Shown here: in pieces, positions 49,343 through 58,300 of the stretch
How the letters are laid out: the number at the start of each line of letters is the position of its first letter
How positions within the stretch are numbered: the first letter of the stretch is position 1
NCBI RefSeq assembly: GCF_001280005.1
Contig: NZ_LGDW01000371.1
Location: 1-60,060 of the forward strand
From: Streptomyces sp. NRRL WC-3618
Lineage (GTDB): Bacteria > Actinomycetota > Actinomycetes > Streptomycetales > Streptomycetaceae
Direction of reading: 5' to 3'
DNA: 60,060 nucleotides
Position numbers and translations under genes: made by a program
The notes under the pieces: model-generated
Told to the model about the DNA's origin: nothing
The model's database searches: none
What the model saw: only the letters and a program-made list of their open reading frames with translations

Positions 49343-50853
49343 GCAGTCGGTCCTTCAAGGTCCGCTTCTACGACACGGAGGTCTACAAGGGGAAGCGCAA
49401 GACCACCTACACCGTTCGTTGGTCCGTCAACGGCAACCGCCGAGGCCGTAGCTTCGAGACGAGGGCACTCTCGGAGTCGTTTCGCGCGACACTGCTCGTC
49501 GCCGCCAACAACGGCGAACCCTTCGACTCGGACACCGGACTGCCGGTCTCCCAGGTCGCGCCGGCGGCCGAGCTCACCTGGTACGAGTTCGCCCTCCAGT
49601 ACATCGACGCGAAGTGGCCCCGCATCTCGGCGAACAACCGGAAGAACACCGCCAAGGCACTCACCAAGGCCACGCTCGCCCTCCTGCGCGTCGAACTCCC
49701 AGACCGCTTCGACCCGGTCGACGTGCGCCGGGCCCTGCGCGAGTACGCCTTCAACAAGCTGAGGCGCGACGAGGCCCCACCTGAGGTCCGCACGATCCTG
49801 TCCTGGGTCGGCCGCAACTCCCTGCCCATGACGGCCTGGGAGGACACCAAGCACCTCGACGCCGTCCTGCGAGCGCTCGACACGCTTCTGGACGGCACTC
49901 CGGCCGCTGCCAGCTCGGTCAGACGTGAGCGGCGGATCCTCAACGTGGCGATCAAGTACGCCGTCCGCCAGAAAATCCTCACCGACAACCCGCTGCCCAC
50001 AGGCAAGGACGAGGACACAGCACCCAAGGTCGCCGAGGCCGTCGACAAGCGGTCCCTGCTCAACCCTGGCCAAGTCGCCGCGCTCCTCGTCTGGATCGGC
50101 GACCGTCCTCGCACCGGCCACCGACTCCACGCGTTCTTCGCCACGCTCTACTACGCGGGTCTGCGCCCTGAGGAGGCCGTCGCGCTGCGGGTCGGCGATG
50201 CCATGCTGCCCGCTGAGAGCTGGGGGCAACTGCTCGTCCACACCGCCGAGCCCGAGGTCGGCAGTCAGTGGACCGACGACGGTCAGGTCCACGAGACCCG
50301 CCACCTCAAGGGTCGCGCCGAAGGCGACACCCGCGTCGTCCCCGCCCACCCTGCTCTGGTCGCCACCCTGCGAGACCTGATCAAGGCGGACGGCCTGAAG
50401 CCCGGCGACCTCTTCTTCCCCGGGGAGAAAGGCGGCCTGCTGGCCGGGTCGGTCTTCCGGCGTGCCTGGAACAAGGCCCGTGTGGCCGTCCTGCCCGAGC
50501 ACGAGTGCAACTCGCCGACAGGCAAGCGCGTGTACGACCTGCGGCACACCTGCCTGACCACCTGGCTGAATAACGGCGTCCCGCCGGCCCAGGCCGCCGA
50601 TTGGGCCGGCAACAGCGTGCCGGTCCTTCTTGCTACGTATGCCCGGTGCATCACCGGCCAGCTCGCCGCGCTCCAGGAACGCATCGAAGGTCCTCAGCGG
50701 CTCCCGCCGGTCTCTCCTGAGCAGAGAGACCGAACCCAGAACTTCGGGAAGTTTTCGGGAAGAACACCTGCCAAGAGCCGTGCCGAACCGGTCCCGACCG
50801 GACTGCCGCCCTCGCCACCAGGGAGTCGGCCCGGCCTTGGGGCACCGAGATAG
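49339..50853 (+). CDS. int: Tyrosine recombinase integrase
   Basis: A 504-residue site-specific integrase. The N-terminal SAM-like domain contains ELTWYEFALQYIDAKWPRIS. The catalytic domain shows AGLRPEEAVALR (first Arg), YDLRHTCLTTWLNNGV (second Arg), AADWAGNSVPVLLATYARCI with the nucleophilic Tyr. Positions usually occupied by His are Tyr (in YDLRH) and Asn (in AGN), variants seen in this actinobacterial subfamily. It would insert and, with the excisionase, excise the element at the tRNA-Arg site immediately downstream (50928-50980). Confidence 0.92.
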   Translation: MSSRSFKVRFYDTEVYKGKRKTTYTVRWSVNGNRRGRSFETRALSESFRATLLVAANNGEPFDSDTGLPVSQVAPAAELTWYEFALQYIDAKWPRISANNRKNTAKALTKATLALLRVELPDRFDPVDVRRALREYAFNKLRRDEAPPEVRTILSWVGRNSLPMTAWEDTKHLDAVLRALDTLLDGTPAAASSVRRERRILNVAIKYAVRQKILTDNPLPTGKDEDTAPKVAEAVDKRSLLNPGQVAALLVWIGDRPRTGHRLHAFFATLYYAGLRPEEAVALRVGDAMLPAESWGQLLVHTAEPEVGSQWTDDGQVHETRHLKGRAEGDTRVVPAHPALVATLRDLIKADGLKPGDLFFPGEKGGLLAGSVFRRAWNKARVAVLPEHECNSPTGKRVYDLRHTCLTTWLNNGVPPAQAADWAGNSVPVLLATYARCITGQLAALQERIEGPQRLPPVSPEQRDRTQNFGKFSGRTPAKSRAEPVPTGLPPSPPGSRPGLGAPR

Positions 50854-50886
50854 CGTGCCCGCTAACACGCCTCTGACCAGCAAAAA

Positions 50887-50907
50887 CGCCCTCCCAGAGG
50901 GAGGGCG
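50887..50907 (-). terminator. tRNA-gene terminator
   Basis: On the minus strand CGCCCTCCC and GGGAGGGCG form a perfect nine-base-pair stem with a three-base loop, followed by TTTTTG. It lies 20 bases downstream of the tRNA-Arg 3' end, the natural terminator position of that tRNA. It also faces the integrase end. Confidence 0.75.
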
Positions 50908-50927
50908 GAAAGACGATGTGGGTAGGG

Positions 50928-50980
50928 CGCCCCCGGCAGGACTCGAACCTGCGGCCAAGCGCTTAGAAGATGCTTGCTCT
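50928..50980 (-). tRNA. 3' part of tRNA-Arg(UCU), attachment-site core
   Basis: On the minus strand the T-arm GCAGGTTCGAGTCCTGC and the acceptor strand CGGGGGC, discriminator G, end at 50928. The anticodon loop CTTCTAA contains anticodon TCT (50965-50967). Similarity goes on into the D-arm (complement of GCTTGCTCT) and then stops near 50980. The 5' acceptor strand GCCCCCG and most of the D-arm are absent, so this is a fragment, the att core of the adjacent integrase. It should not be counted as a functional tRNA. Confidence 0.75.
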
Positions 50981-51306
50981 GTTCTTCGGTGGCGGCTGCC
51001 AGGGTGAGCCTGCTGATCGTGGCGCTCCCCCCTGCTGCTGGCGTCGTGCTGATTCGCCGACGGCAGACACGTTAAGTGCGGAACGGACTGGAATAGCGCG
51101 GCGAAGCAAGCAAACCTAGAGCGGTCCGGAGAAGCGCGATGACGCCCTCTGCCCCTGCACGCATCTCGGCGCAGGGAGCGGGGAGCCGGGGGCAACATAG
51201 CCGACGATCGCCGGTTAGCCAAACCGGCGATTCCACAGACCATTGAACGTGTCGCGCTGATCCCCGCGTGCTGCATTCAGTCACTTTCGCTGAGGAGCTC
51301 AAAGCC
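50981..51306. other. Intergenic region after the att core, with repeat copy 3
   Basis: About 325 bases. Where an intact tRNA 5' half would be expected next to this integrase, unrelated sequence follows. The only structure is hairpin repeat copy 3 at 51191-51233. GAGGAG at 51292-51297 serves the next gene. Confidence 0.4.
51191..51233 (+). repeat. Hairpin repeat, copy 3 (upstream of integrase-like gene)
   Basis: GGCAACATAGCCGACG, then ATCGCCGGTT (51207-51216), AGCCA and AACCGGCGAT (51222-51231), ending TT. Its lead is identical to copy 1 over GGCAACATAGCCGACGA and its stem is identical to copy 2. It lies 74 bases before the GTG start chosen for the next gene. Confidence 0.6.
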
Positions 51307-51870
51307 GTGGACGTCGAAGTCATGGAAGAAGAATGGATACTTTCTCCGGAGCAGGTTCGATCGCTACTCAAGTCGATTCACGGAAACGCCGATTCCAATC
51401 GTTCGGTGCACCCCTTCATGCGCACCGTGGCCGAGCAGGCTCTGCTCCCGCGTGAGGCTCGCGTGCTGCGTGTGAGTGACGTGACGCTCCCCGAGGGCGA
51501 CGAGGGTAAGTTGACGGCCCGTCGCAATGGGAAGGCGAGGGAAATACCCCTCCAGCCGCAGTTCGTCGAGTTCCTCCGTGAGTGGATCAGTGACGCTGGT
51601 CTGCAGGAAAACGACCTGCTGTTTCCCAGTACGCGAGGCAAGCCGCTCACGGCGCCCGACTACAAGCAGATCTGGGAGCAGGCCCAGGAGGCCGTGCTGC
51701 CACGGGACGAGCTGTACTGGTGGCGCCTGGGGGAGCCCATCACTATCCTCCGTGATTCCTGCCTGGTGAAGTGGCTGACGGCGGGCATCTCCCCGGTCAC
51801 GGTTGCGGAGTGGGCCGGCAAGACTCCGACGTGGCTTGCACTGCGCTATCCGCACTGCGCCCGCGCGTAG
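51307..51870 (+). CDS. Isolated integrase-like catalytic domain protein
   Basis: A 187-residue protein that corresponds to only the C-terminal half of a tyrosine recombinase. LLPREARVLRVSDVTLPEGD fits the first-Arg region (usually GLRPGEAL). GKAREIPLQPQFVEFLREWI follows, then ITILRDSCLVKWLTAGISPV (second-Arg region) and VAEWAGKTPTWLALRYPHCA with a candidate Tyr. The usual HxxR and GH residues are altered, so activity is doubtful. GTG 51307 follows GAGGAG. It is intact as a reading frame and has its own hairpin repeat upstream, so it may be a regulatory or accessory recombinase rather than debris. Confidence 0.65.
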   Translation: MDVEVMEEEWILSPEQVRSLLKSIHGNADSNRSVHPFMRTVAEQALLPREARVLRVSDVTLPEGDEGKLTARRNGKAREIPLQPQFVEFLREWISDAGLQENDLLFPSTRGKPLTAPDYKQIWEQAQEAVLPRDELYWWRLGEPITILRDSCLVKWLTAGISPVTVAEWAGKTPTWLALRYPHCARA

Positions 51871-52146
51871 ATGCCGAAAATAGCCCCGCACCACTTGGCC
51901 GCGATGTTGGCCCTTCCGGACGTGCCCAAGTAGTAGTTCTCGCTCCGCGTTCTGGCAGACGCCCGAGCGCGGGTGCCACAGTTTTTCGTTCATGAGCGTT
52001 GCCGAACCGCACCCAATCGGCGCCTCAACTGAGTTACCCACGCTCCGTGGCTCGGTCCCACTGCCCCGACGGAGCTGAATGGGTTCGCCCCTGGACCGGC
52101 TGCCGACCGCGCCGGGCGCCTCTACCTCACCATCAAGGACCAACCC

Positions 52147-52353
52147 ATGCCTGCCCGCCTGCTGTCCATCCCCGCCGTCGCTGCTGCCCTGGACGTCGAC
52201 CGCCGAACTGTCTACCGCTTCATCGCCGCCGGCGACTTGCCCGTAATCGACCTCCGTACCGGTCCCGGGCGCTCCCGCGTGCGGGTCCCGGCTGCCGGTC
52301 TCGACGAATTCATCAGCCGCCGCACGGTCGTACCGCCGGCAGCCCGCCGCTGA
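52147..52353 (+). CDS. xis: Excisionase-type helix-turn-helix protein (second)
   Basis: A 68-residue protein, MPARLLSIPAVAAALDVDRR, TVYRFIAAGDLPVIDL, SRVRVPAAGLDEFISRR, a MerR/excisionase-type winged helix. AAGGA precedes ATG 52147. It is separated by 60 bases from a second integrase gene and differs from the first excisionase, so it belongs to another element. Confidence 0.85.
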   Translation: MPARLLSIPAVAAALDVDRRTVYRFIAAGDLPVIDLRTGPGRSRVRVPAAGLDEFISRRTVVPPAARR

Positions 52354-52413
52354 CTCTGGTCGTTGCGGCCCCGTCATCGTTGAACAAGGAGTAGTGCCTC
52401 GTACCTCCGTAAG

Positions 52414-53502
52414 TTGAAGTCAGGCAAGTGGCAGGCGACCGTACGCAACCGGGCAGGAGACCGGTTCAGCGAGTCCTTTCCCCTCAAGGCGCAGGCACGT
52501 GCCTGGGGTATCGAGCTGGAGACCCAGTTCGCCCGAGGGGGACTGCGGGATCCGCGGGTCGGCGAAATGTTGTTCCGCGAGTGGCACGACCGCTGGTGGA
52601 ACGCCCGCATCGTCGAACCCCATACGCTGCGCGGCGATGCCTCCAACATCAAGAACCATGTGCTGCCCTACTGGGCTGACTGGGAGATGCGGGCCATCAC
52701 CCGTATGGACGTCCAGAGTTGGATCCGCGCCCTGGTCGAGAAGGGTGCAGGGGCTGCCGCCATCGGGCGTGCCTACGACCTGACGTCCTCTATCCTGCGC
52801 GCGGCCGTCGACGACGACGTGATCGCGTTGAGCCCTTGCCGCAGCATCGACCTGCCTACGATCGCGGTCAAGCCGCCGCAGTGGTTCACGCTCGATCAGG
52901 CGCAGAGCATGCTCGACGAACTGCCCACCGCGTGGCGGACGATGTGTCTGCTCGGCTTCTACACCGGACTGCGCTGGGGTGAACTTTCCGGATTGCACCG
53001 CCATCGCATCGACCAGCGCCGCTCGCGCCTGTTCGTAGTGGAGGTCAACACCAAGAGCGGTATCAAGGAATATCCCAAGAGCTCCAAGAGCCGCAGGGAA
53101 GTCCCGCTGCCGCCCCATGTCCTGGAGGTCCTCGAACGCCATATCCGTCGGCTCGACCGGGACGCCGTGGTGTTCACCACGATCACCAAGGGCCGTGCCG
53201 GACGCCTCCTCGACGACGGCAACTGGCGCCGGCAGACATGGTGGCCCACCGTCGAAGGCGCCCACTACTTCGACGATGACGGCGAGCAGCGCCTCGTGCC
53301 GCACTACCCGCCGCACTCCATGCGCCACACCTGCGCCTCGTGGCTGGTCCAGAAGGGAGTCTCGCTCTACGAGGTCCAGCACCTCCTCGGTCACGAAAGT
53401 TTCCAGACCACCCAGCGCTACGCCCACCTGCAACCGGACGCGCACAAGGCCGTCCTCGGTGCCTGGGAACGCTTGGACGCTCCGCTGACCATCGCGGCAT
53501 GA
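52414..53502 (+). CDS. int: Tyrosine recombinase integrase (second), altered 5' end
   Basis: A 362-residue integrase with a full catalytic set: GLRWGELSG (Arg), HSMRHTCASWLVQKGVSLYE (HxxR), LLGHESFQTTQRYAHLQ (GH and Tyr). The N-terminal domain reads SGKWQATVRNRAGDRFSESF and then FREWHDRWWNARIVEPHTLR. The only start in this frame is TTG 52414. The strong AAGGAG at 52387 instead precedes GTG 52394 in another frame, which reads a seven-codon peptide ending in TGA that overlaps this TTG. A small indel may have moved the original start out of frame. The enzyme is otherwise complete. Confidence 0.85.
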   Translation: MKSGKWQATVRNRAGDRFSESFPLKAQARAWGIELETQFARGGLRDPRVGEMLFREWHDRWWNARIVEPHTLRGDASNIKNHVLPYWADWEMRAITRMDVQSWIRALVEKGAGAAAIGRAYDLTSSILRAAVDDDVIALSPCRSIDLPTIAVKPPQWFTLDQAQSMLDELPTAWRTMCLLGFYTGLRWGELSGLHRHRIDQRRSRLFVVEVNTKSGIKEYPKSSKSRREVPLPPHVLEVLERHIRRLDRDAVVFTTITKGRAGRLLDDGNWRRQTWWPTVEGAHYFDDDGEQRLVPHYPPHSMRHTCASWLVQKGVSLYEVQHLLGHESFQTTQRYAHLQPDAHKAVLGAWERLDAPLTIAA

Positions 53503-53513
53503 ACGTTCTTTCA

Positions 53514-53534
53514 CCCTGTCCGAAGAGGACAGGG
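53514..53534. terminator. Hairpin after the second integrase
   Basis: CCCTGTCC (53514-53521) and GGACAGGG (53527-53534) pair perfectly around GAAGA. It lies 12 bases after the integrase stop and 33 bases from the end of the convergent minus-strand gene, so it may stop transcription from both sides. Confidence 0.55.
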
Positions 53535-53566
53535 CGAAGGCGTTTGCGCGTGTAGGGATGCCAGGG

Positions 53567-55057
53567 TCACGGGCGTTGGTCAGCCGGAGTGTCCTCGGGG
53601 AGCGTCCAGCGGCCTTCGGTGTTGAACGGCCAGGTGTGGGAGTAGGCATCGACCTTCAGCAGGTCGCGCAGGGCTTCGCGACTGGCCGGCGGATCCGGCG
53701 GAGCGCGCAACGGACCCCGAAGCGGGTCGAGCTGTGCCGCATATGTCTCAGCCCATTTCAGCCATTCCAGCTCGTCCGCCGGAACAGACGCGTCGTCGGC
53801 TCGGGCGCTGGCCGCCTGGCAGAAAGCACGGATCTCCACGGCTTGCTTCCACGCCCGTACCTGCTCGATCAGAACAGTCGCCCGGTGCTGCTCGACCTGC
53901 TGCTCGCGCGCCTGCGCAACGGCTGCGTACCACCGGCGCCGTTGCTCTGCTTCACGGAGTTCCTTCTCGTGCTGTTGGCGCTCGGCTTCCGCCGCGCGGT
54001 GTTCGAGATTCTGTAGCAGGTGCCCCAGCCGGGACTCCACTGTCCAGCGAGCCCCGTCGCTGTACGAGTACGAATGCTGGTACCAGGATCCGGCGGGCGC
54101 GCCGAGGGCGAGGCGCCCGTTGAACTTCTCGTCGTATTTGGGTAGACGCGTCCAGGGATTGCGCTGCTGCTGGCGGATCTCCTGTGTGGTCGGTTCGTGC
54201 GGGACTTTGGCCGTCCGTTCCGTGAGGACGAGCGGGAACGCCCTGCCGTCGATGACGATGGCCAGTGTGTGCACGGCATCACCGTGTTGGAGGTCGGTCT
54301 GGGCCTCCACGGTGTAGCCGCGGTTCTCGGCTTCGGTAAGGAGCGCGTGCATGATCCGCAGGGCGCGGTCGGCGAGCGGGCGTGACACGTACATGGGGAT
54401 GACCTCGGGTCTGCCACGCGTGTCGACCACGATCTGCGACCTGCCGAGCGCTTTGCGCGTCGCGCGGACCAACCGGTGAGGGCGATCCAGGCTCTCGGGT
54501 ACTTCAATGGCCGGTACTGGAGGAGGCTGAGCTGCCCTCTCGGCTACCTCGTCGACCAACGTGAAGACGCAGTCGCCGCGTTGCCGACCGGACCAGCGGA
54601 GTTTGTGCCCCTCCGGCACGTGACCGTGGTGGAGCGCGTCGTAGTAAGCCGCCCGCCACCGCCCTCGGGTCTGTGGCGCGGGATCAGAAAGAGTGATCTT
54701 CCCTGAGGCGGATCGCAGCCGGGAGATGAGCTGGGCTCCATCGGCAGGGGCTCGCGCGGCTTGACCGGCGTCCGTTTCCAAACGCTTCTTCGCTGCCTGT
54801 ACCTCCTGAGGATGCTTGCCGTGCTTGAGGTAGTAGCGGCCGTCCGCTGTGACTACCGCGATGTGCCCGCTGCCACGCCAGGTCCTCTTGATCAGCCCGC
54901 GCTTCTCCAGTGCCGAAGCCGTGTGAATGCCGGCGGGCGGAACAGTCAAGGCACCGGAAGCAGCCGCGATCTCTCGAAGCATGGCGGCCTGCGCCTCCGT
55001 CAAGGCGTACTTCACAACTCGCGACTCCGCTCGACTCAGAATGTGAAGGTTCATCAT
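53567..55057 (-). CDS. Hypothetical protein with winged-helix-like N-terminus and coiled coil
   Basis: A 496-residue protein starting MMNLHILSRAESRVVKYALT. Residues 20-75 (LREIAAASGALTVPPAGIHT, SALEKRGLIKRTWRGSGHIA) read like a winged-helix DNA-binding unit. A central portion (VDTRGRPEVIPMYVSRPLAD, RGYTVEAQTD, GRAFPLVLTERTAKVPHEPT) is followed by a Gln/Glu/Arg-rich coiled coil near 375-440 and an end with WPFNTEGRWTLP. I do not know the family. It is divergent from the sacsin-like ATPase gene, 297 bases apart, and may be its partner. The longer reading to 55708 was rejected. Confidence 0.6.
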   Translation of the reverse strand: MMNLHILSRAESRVVKYALTEAQAAMLREIAAASGALTVPPAGIHTASALEKRGLIKRTWRGSGHIAVVTADGRYYLKHGKHPQEVQAAKKRLETDAGQAARAPADGAQLISRLRSASGKITLSDPAPQTRGRWRAAYYDALHHGHVPEGHKLRWSGRQRGDCVFTLVDEVAERAAQPPPVPAIEVPESLDRPHRLVRATRKALGRSQIVVDTRGRPEVIPMYVSRPLADRALRIMHALLTEAENRGYTVEAQTDLQHGDAVHTLAIVIDGRAFPLVLTERTAKVPHEPTTQEIRQQQRNPWTRLPKYDEKFNGRLALGAPAGSWYQHSYSYSDGARWTVESRLGHLLQNLEHRAAEAERQQHEKELREAEQRRRWYAAVAQAREQQVEQHRATVLIEQVRAWKQAVEIRAFCQAASARADDASVPADELEWLKWAETYAAQLDPLRGPLRAPPDPPASREALRDLLKVDAYSHTWPFNTEGRWTLPEDTPADQRP

Positions 55058-55354
55058 GGTATGCGGCAAGACGGTGAGCGGCCCGCCCGTGCCGCCCGTC
55101 TGGGTGTCCCGGCAAGAGCGAGCAAGTGGGTCGTGCTTCTGGGGCGGACCCGGCCGGGTTATCCAGTTTCCTGTTGCCTCCACAGCGTCAGCGGACGCTC
55201 TCCTTGTGGTCGCGTGCCGCCATGCCCTTGGATCGCTACCTTGCGATGCCCGGGTTCGGATGTACGGCGCCAATTGCTTTGTTCGGTATGCGCTGATAGC
55301 GCCGGGCTCATTACGCTGTGTCGCGGGGGAGTGTCGAGGCAAGCGGGGGCGGGG
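55058..55354. other. Divergent promoter region of the sacsin-like gene pair
   Basis: About 300 bases. The stretch 55270-55310 is A/T-richer than its surroundings and could hold promoter elements. No palindrome longer than six base pairs or further gene was seen. Confidence 0.3.
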
Positions 55355-58300
55355 ATGGGCACGGGGCATGCGGTACATCTGATGACCGCGGTGGAGAAAG
55401 CGGTGACATCTGCCGATGAGCTCTTTTCCCGGGAGGGCATGCCGGAGGGGGGTGTTGTACCGGAACCGGAAGGCGATGCGGCGACCGAAGCGGCGGTTCG
55501 GCGCCTGGGGACCCGGTTCGCGGAACTGCCCGGTCAGGTAAGGCACGTACTCGGACGTACACGGGATCACGCAGGCAACCTGTCGACCGACCGTCTTCAG
55601 GGCCTGTCGGAGATCGTGCAGAATGCGGAGGACCTCGGCGCAACCGATGTACGCATTCTGGCGAGGGAACAAGAACTCCTCGTCGCTCACAACGGCAGCC
55701 CGGTCCAACTGCCAGATGTGCTGGCACTGGCGATGCCGTGGTTGACCAGCAAGGCGGAGAAGGCCGAATCAACGGGCAGGTTCGGGATCGGACTGATGAC
55801 ACTCCAGTCCCTCTCCCCGTATCTGGAGGTGCGTTGCGGGCACTATCGGGTCCGCATCGGCGATCCCGACATCTCGCTGGCCCAACCATTCCAGGTGCCC
55901 GGCTGGTTCGCGGGAGACGCCTGGACGGTTCTGCGGGTTCCTTTGGACTCCGGTGTGCTGAGCACGGACGAGGTGGAGACGTGGCTCGCAGAGTGGGCCG
56001 ACAGCGCGCTGCTCTTCCTCGACAGCGTCGGCAGCGTCACGCTCCTGGACGAGCAGGGCGCTGTCCGGCACCGGCTGGCGCTCGACCGGGAGGCCGGCGA
56101 GACGTTCGAGGCCGAGGTCGGCGGGTGGAGCGTCGAGGTGGAAGCCGGTGAGGCGCACGCCGGGGACGGTTCCCGGTGGCTGGTGTGCCGTACGACTGTT
56201 CCCAGCCCGCCCGGAGTCACACGGGCCCACAAGGCCGTCGGAACTACCACCACACTCGCCGTAGCCCTTCCGATGGGGTCCAATGACCGTGGACGGGTCT
56301 ACGCCGGGCTGCCCGTTGAGGACATTGGTCTGGCCCTCTGCGTGAGCGCCCAGTTCGATCCGATCGCCAGCCGTCAGGCCCTCGACGACACGCCGTGGAA
56401 CCGCGCACTGAACGAACTGGTGGCCGACCTGTGGACGGCCGCCGTCCTGCGGCAGTTCCTGCGGGATCCGTCACGGACGTGGCTCGCCGTGCCGCTGCCT
56501 CGGGATGCGCGTGACTCCCGTGGTCCGGTTGCCGAACTGGAACGGCTGCTACTCGACCGCGCCAGGACGCAGGTGTCCCGCAGTCTCGCCCTGGACATCG
56601 AGGGGCAGTGGCCACTCGCCTTGGAGGATCTGGCGGTGGAGGACGAGACACTTGTCGGCGTCGTCACCGAAGAGGAGATCTACCGCGTGGCGGAGCGGGC
56701 TGCCGTCCTGCCTGGGGCGGCAAGGGACGAGGACGGCCGGTGGCGTGAGGTGCTGTCGGACTGGGAGGAGCACGACGGCGCGGTCCCCAGGACGGTGGAC
56801 TTGTACGACGCGCTTGGCCTCCTCGACGACGAGACGCGGTCACCGCAGGCGACCGTCCTCCTCGCCGCGGCGGGAATTGCCGCAAACGCGTCCTCCCGGT
56901 TGCTGTCGAGCCGGTGGCTCGTGGACAGCTCCGGAGCCCGGCACCGAGTGCCCGGGCGCGCAGAGCCGGCGGTGTTCACCGACACCCCGCAGGGCCTTGG
57001 GGCCAGTCTCGGCTTCTCCCGGGAGATCCATCAGGCGTTCCTTGCGGACACCGACGAGGCGCGGGCGGTGAACGAATGGCTCCGTAAACGGGAGGCCCTG
57101 CTGACAGACGCGGATTCGTTGGCCGTGATTCGGCGTCTCGCCGCCATCGGCGCCGTAGGAGGCGGCAGCCCACACGCGCTGAGTCTGACGGACGACCAGC
57201 TCAGCGAGGTGCGGGATGGTTTCGCTCGCGTGCCCGAGCGGGAGCGTGAGGGTCTAGGTCGAGACGTGGGACGCGCCATCCGGCTCCAGGGGCACCGGTA
57301 CAACCCGGCAGGAGAGCGCGAGGAGATCGATATCGCTCCCGCACAGGCGTACCTCCCGGTCCGTCTGGACAGCTCGGAGCGGGAGGAGAGCTTCGCCTTC
57401 GCTGCCGGCCGGGCGGCCGGGCCGGTGTGGCTGCGGCCCCGGTACTCCGAGGTTCTGCAACGCGGCGGGACTGGGATGGGTGCCCGGAAGTTCCTGCGCC
57501 TTCTGGGAGCAGAAACCGCACCCCGGCTGCGTCAGCATCCGCGAGCGTGGGAGCGCTTCGCTCAGAGCCCCAAGGGCCTGCCCGCGCAGGTCAATTCGGG
57601 TCCCAAAGCGCGCGAGCGCGCCCTCCGACTCCTGGATGCGACCTATACCCTCGACGACTACGACAGCCCCGACCTGCATGCGGTTGCCTCCGACATCGCG
57701 ACGGAGCCGGATCCTCAGCGCCGTAGACGTAGGGCAGCTGCACTGGTCCACGTCCTCGGACGGGCCTGGAGCCGCTTCTCCGACCATGACGAGGTCGCCG
57801 CCGTCCACGACTACTACGTCTGGCAGGACCGGGGCAGGACCGCAGCCTTCTGGCTGTGGCAACTGCGCGACACACCATGGCTGGACGACGGGAACGGCAC
57901 GTTGTCTCCCTCCACCCGCTTGCGCATGCGCACCACCGGCACCGTCGCTGTGTACGGGGCCGACGACGCGCGGTTCCTCCATCCGGATATCCAACGCTTG
58001 GTCGGCAAGCGCAGTGACGTGCTCCGTGCTCTGGACATTTCTGCGGAAGCCCGAACCAAAGACCTCGTGGAGTGTCTGCAACGCCTGCGCCGACAGAAGG
58101 AGGGCGGCGGCGACAGCGACGTACCCGCTGCGCTGATTCTGTACGAGGCCCTGGCGGAGCGGGTCGCCGGCCGTGACTTGGATGCCTCCGGAGGGATGTC
58201 CGTCGGAGCTGTCGTCCAAGCGTTCCACGAAGGCGAGGGCCTCGTCCTCACGGACTCGGGCTGGCGCAGCCCCGACCAGTGTCTGCGCGGCACCCCACTC

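Noticed and set aside
49339..50853. First integrase as catalytically dead
   Set aside because: Although two His positions are changed (Tyr and Asn), both Arg and the Tyr nucleophile remain, and such variants are common in this group.
50928..50980. Functional tRNA-Arg gene
   Set aside because: The 5' acceptor strand and most of the D-arm are missing, so it cannot fold as a tRNA; treated as an att core.
55058..55708. N-terminal extension of the 496-residue protein to 55708
   Set aside because: It would be antisense to the start of the sacsin-like gene, including its ATPase motifs, and shows no protein-like composition.
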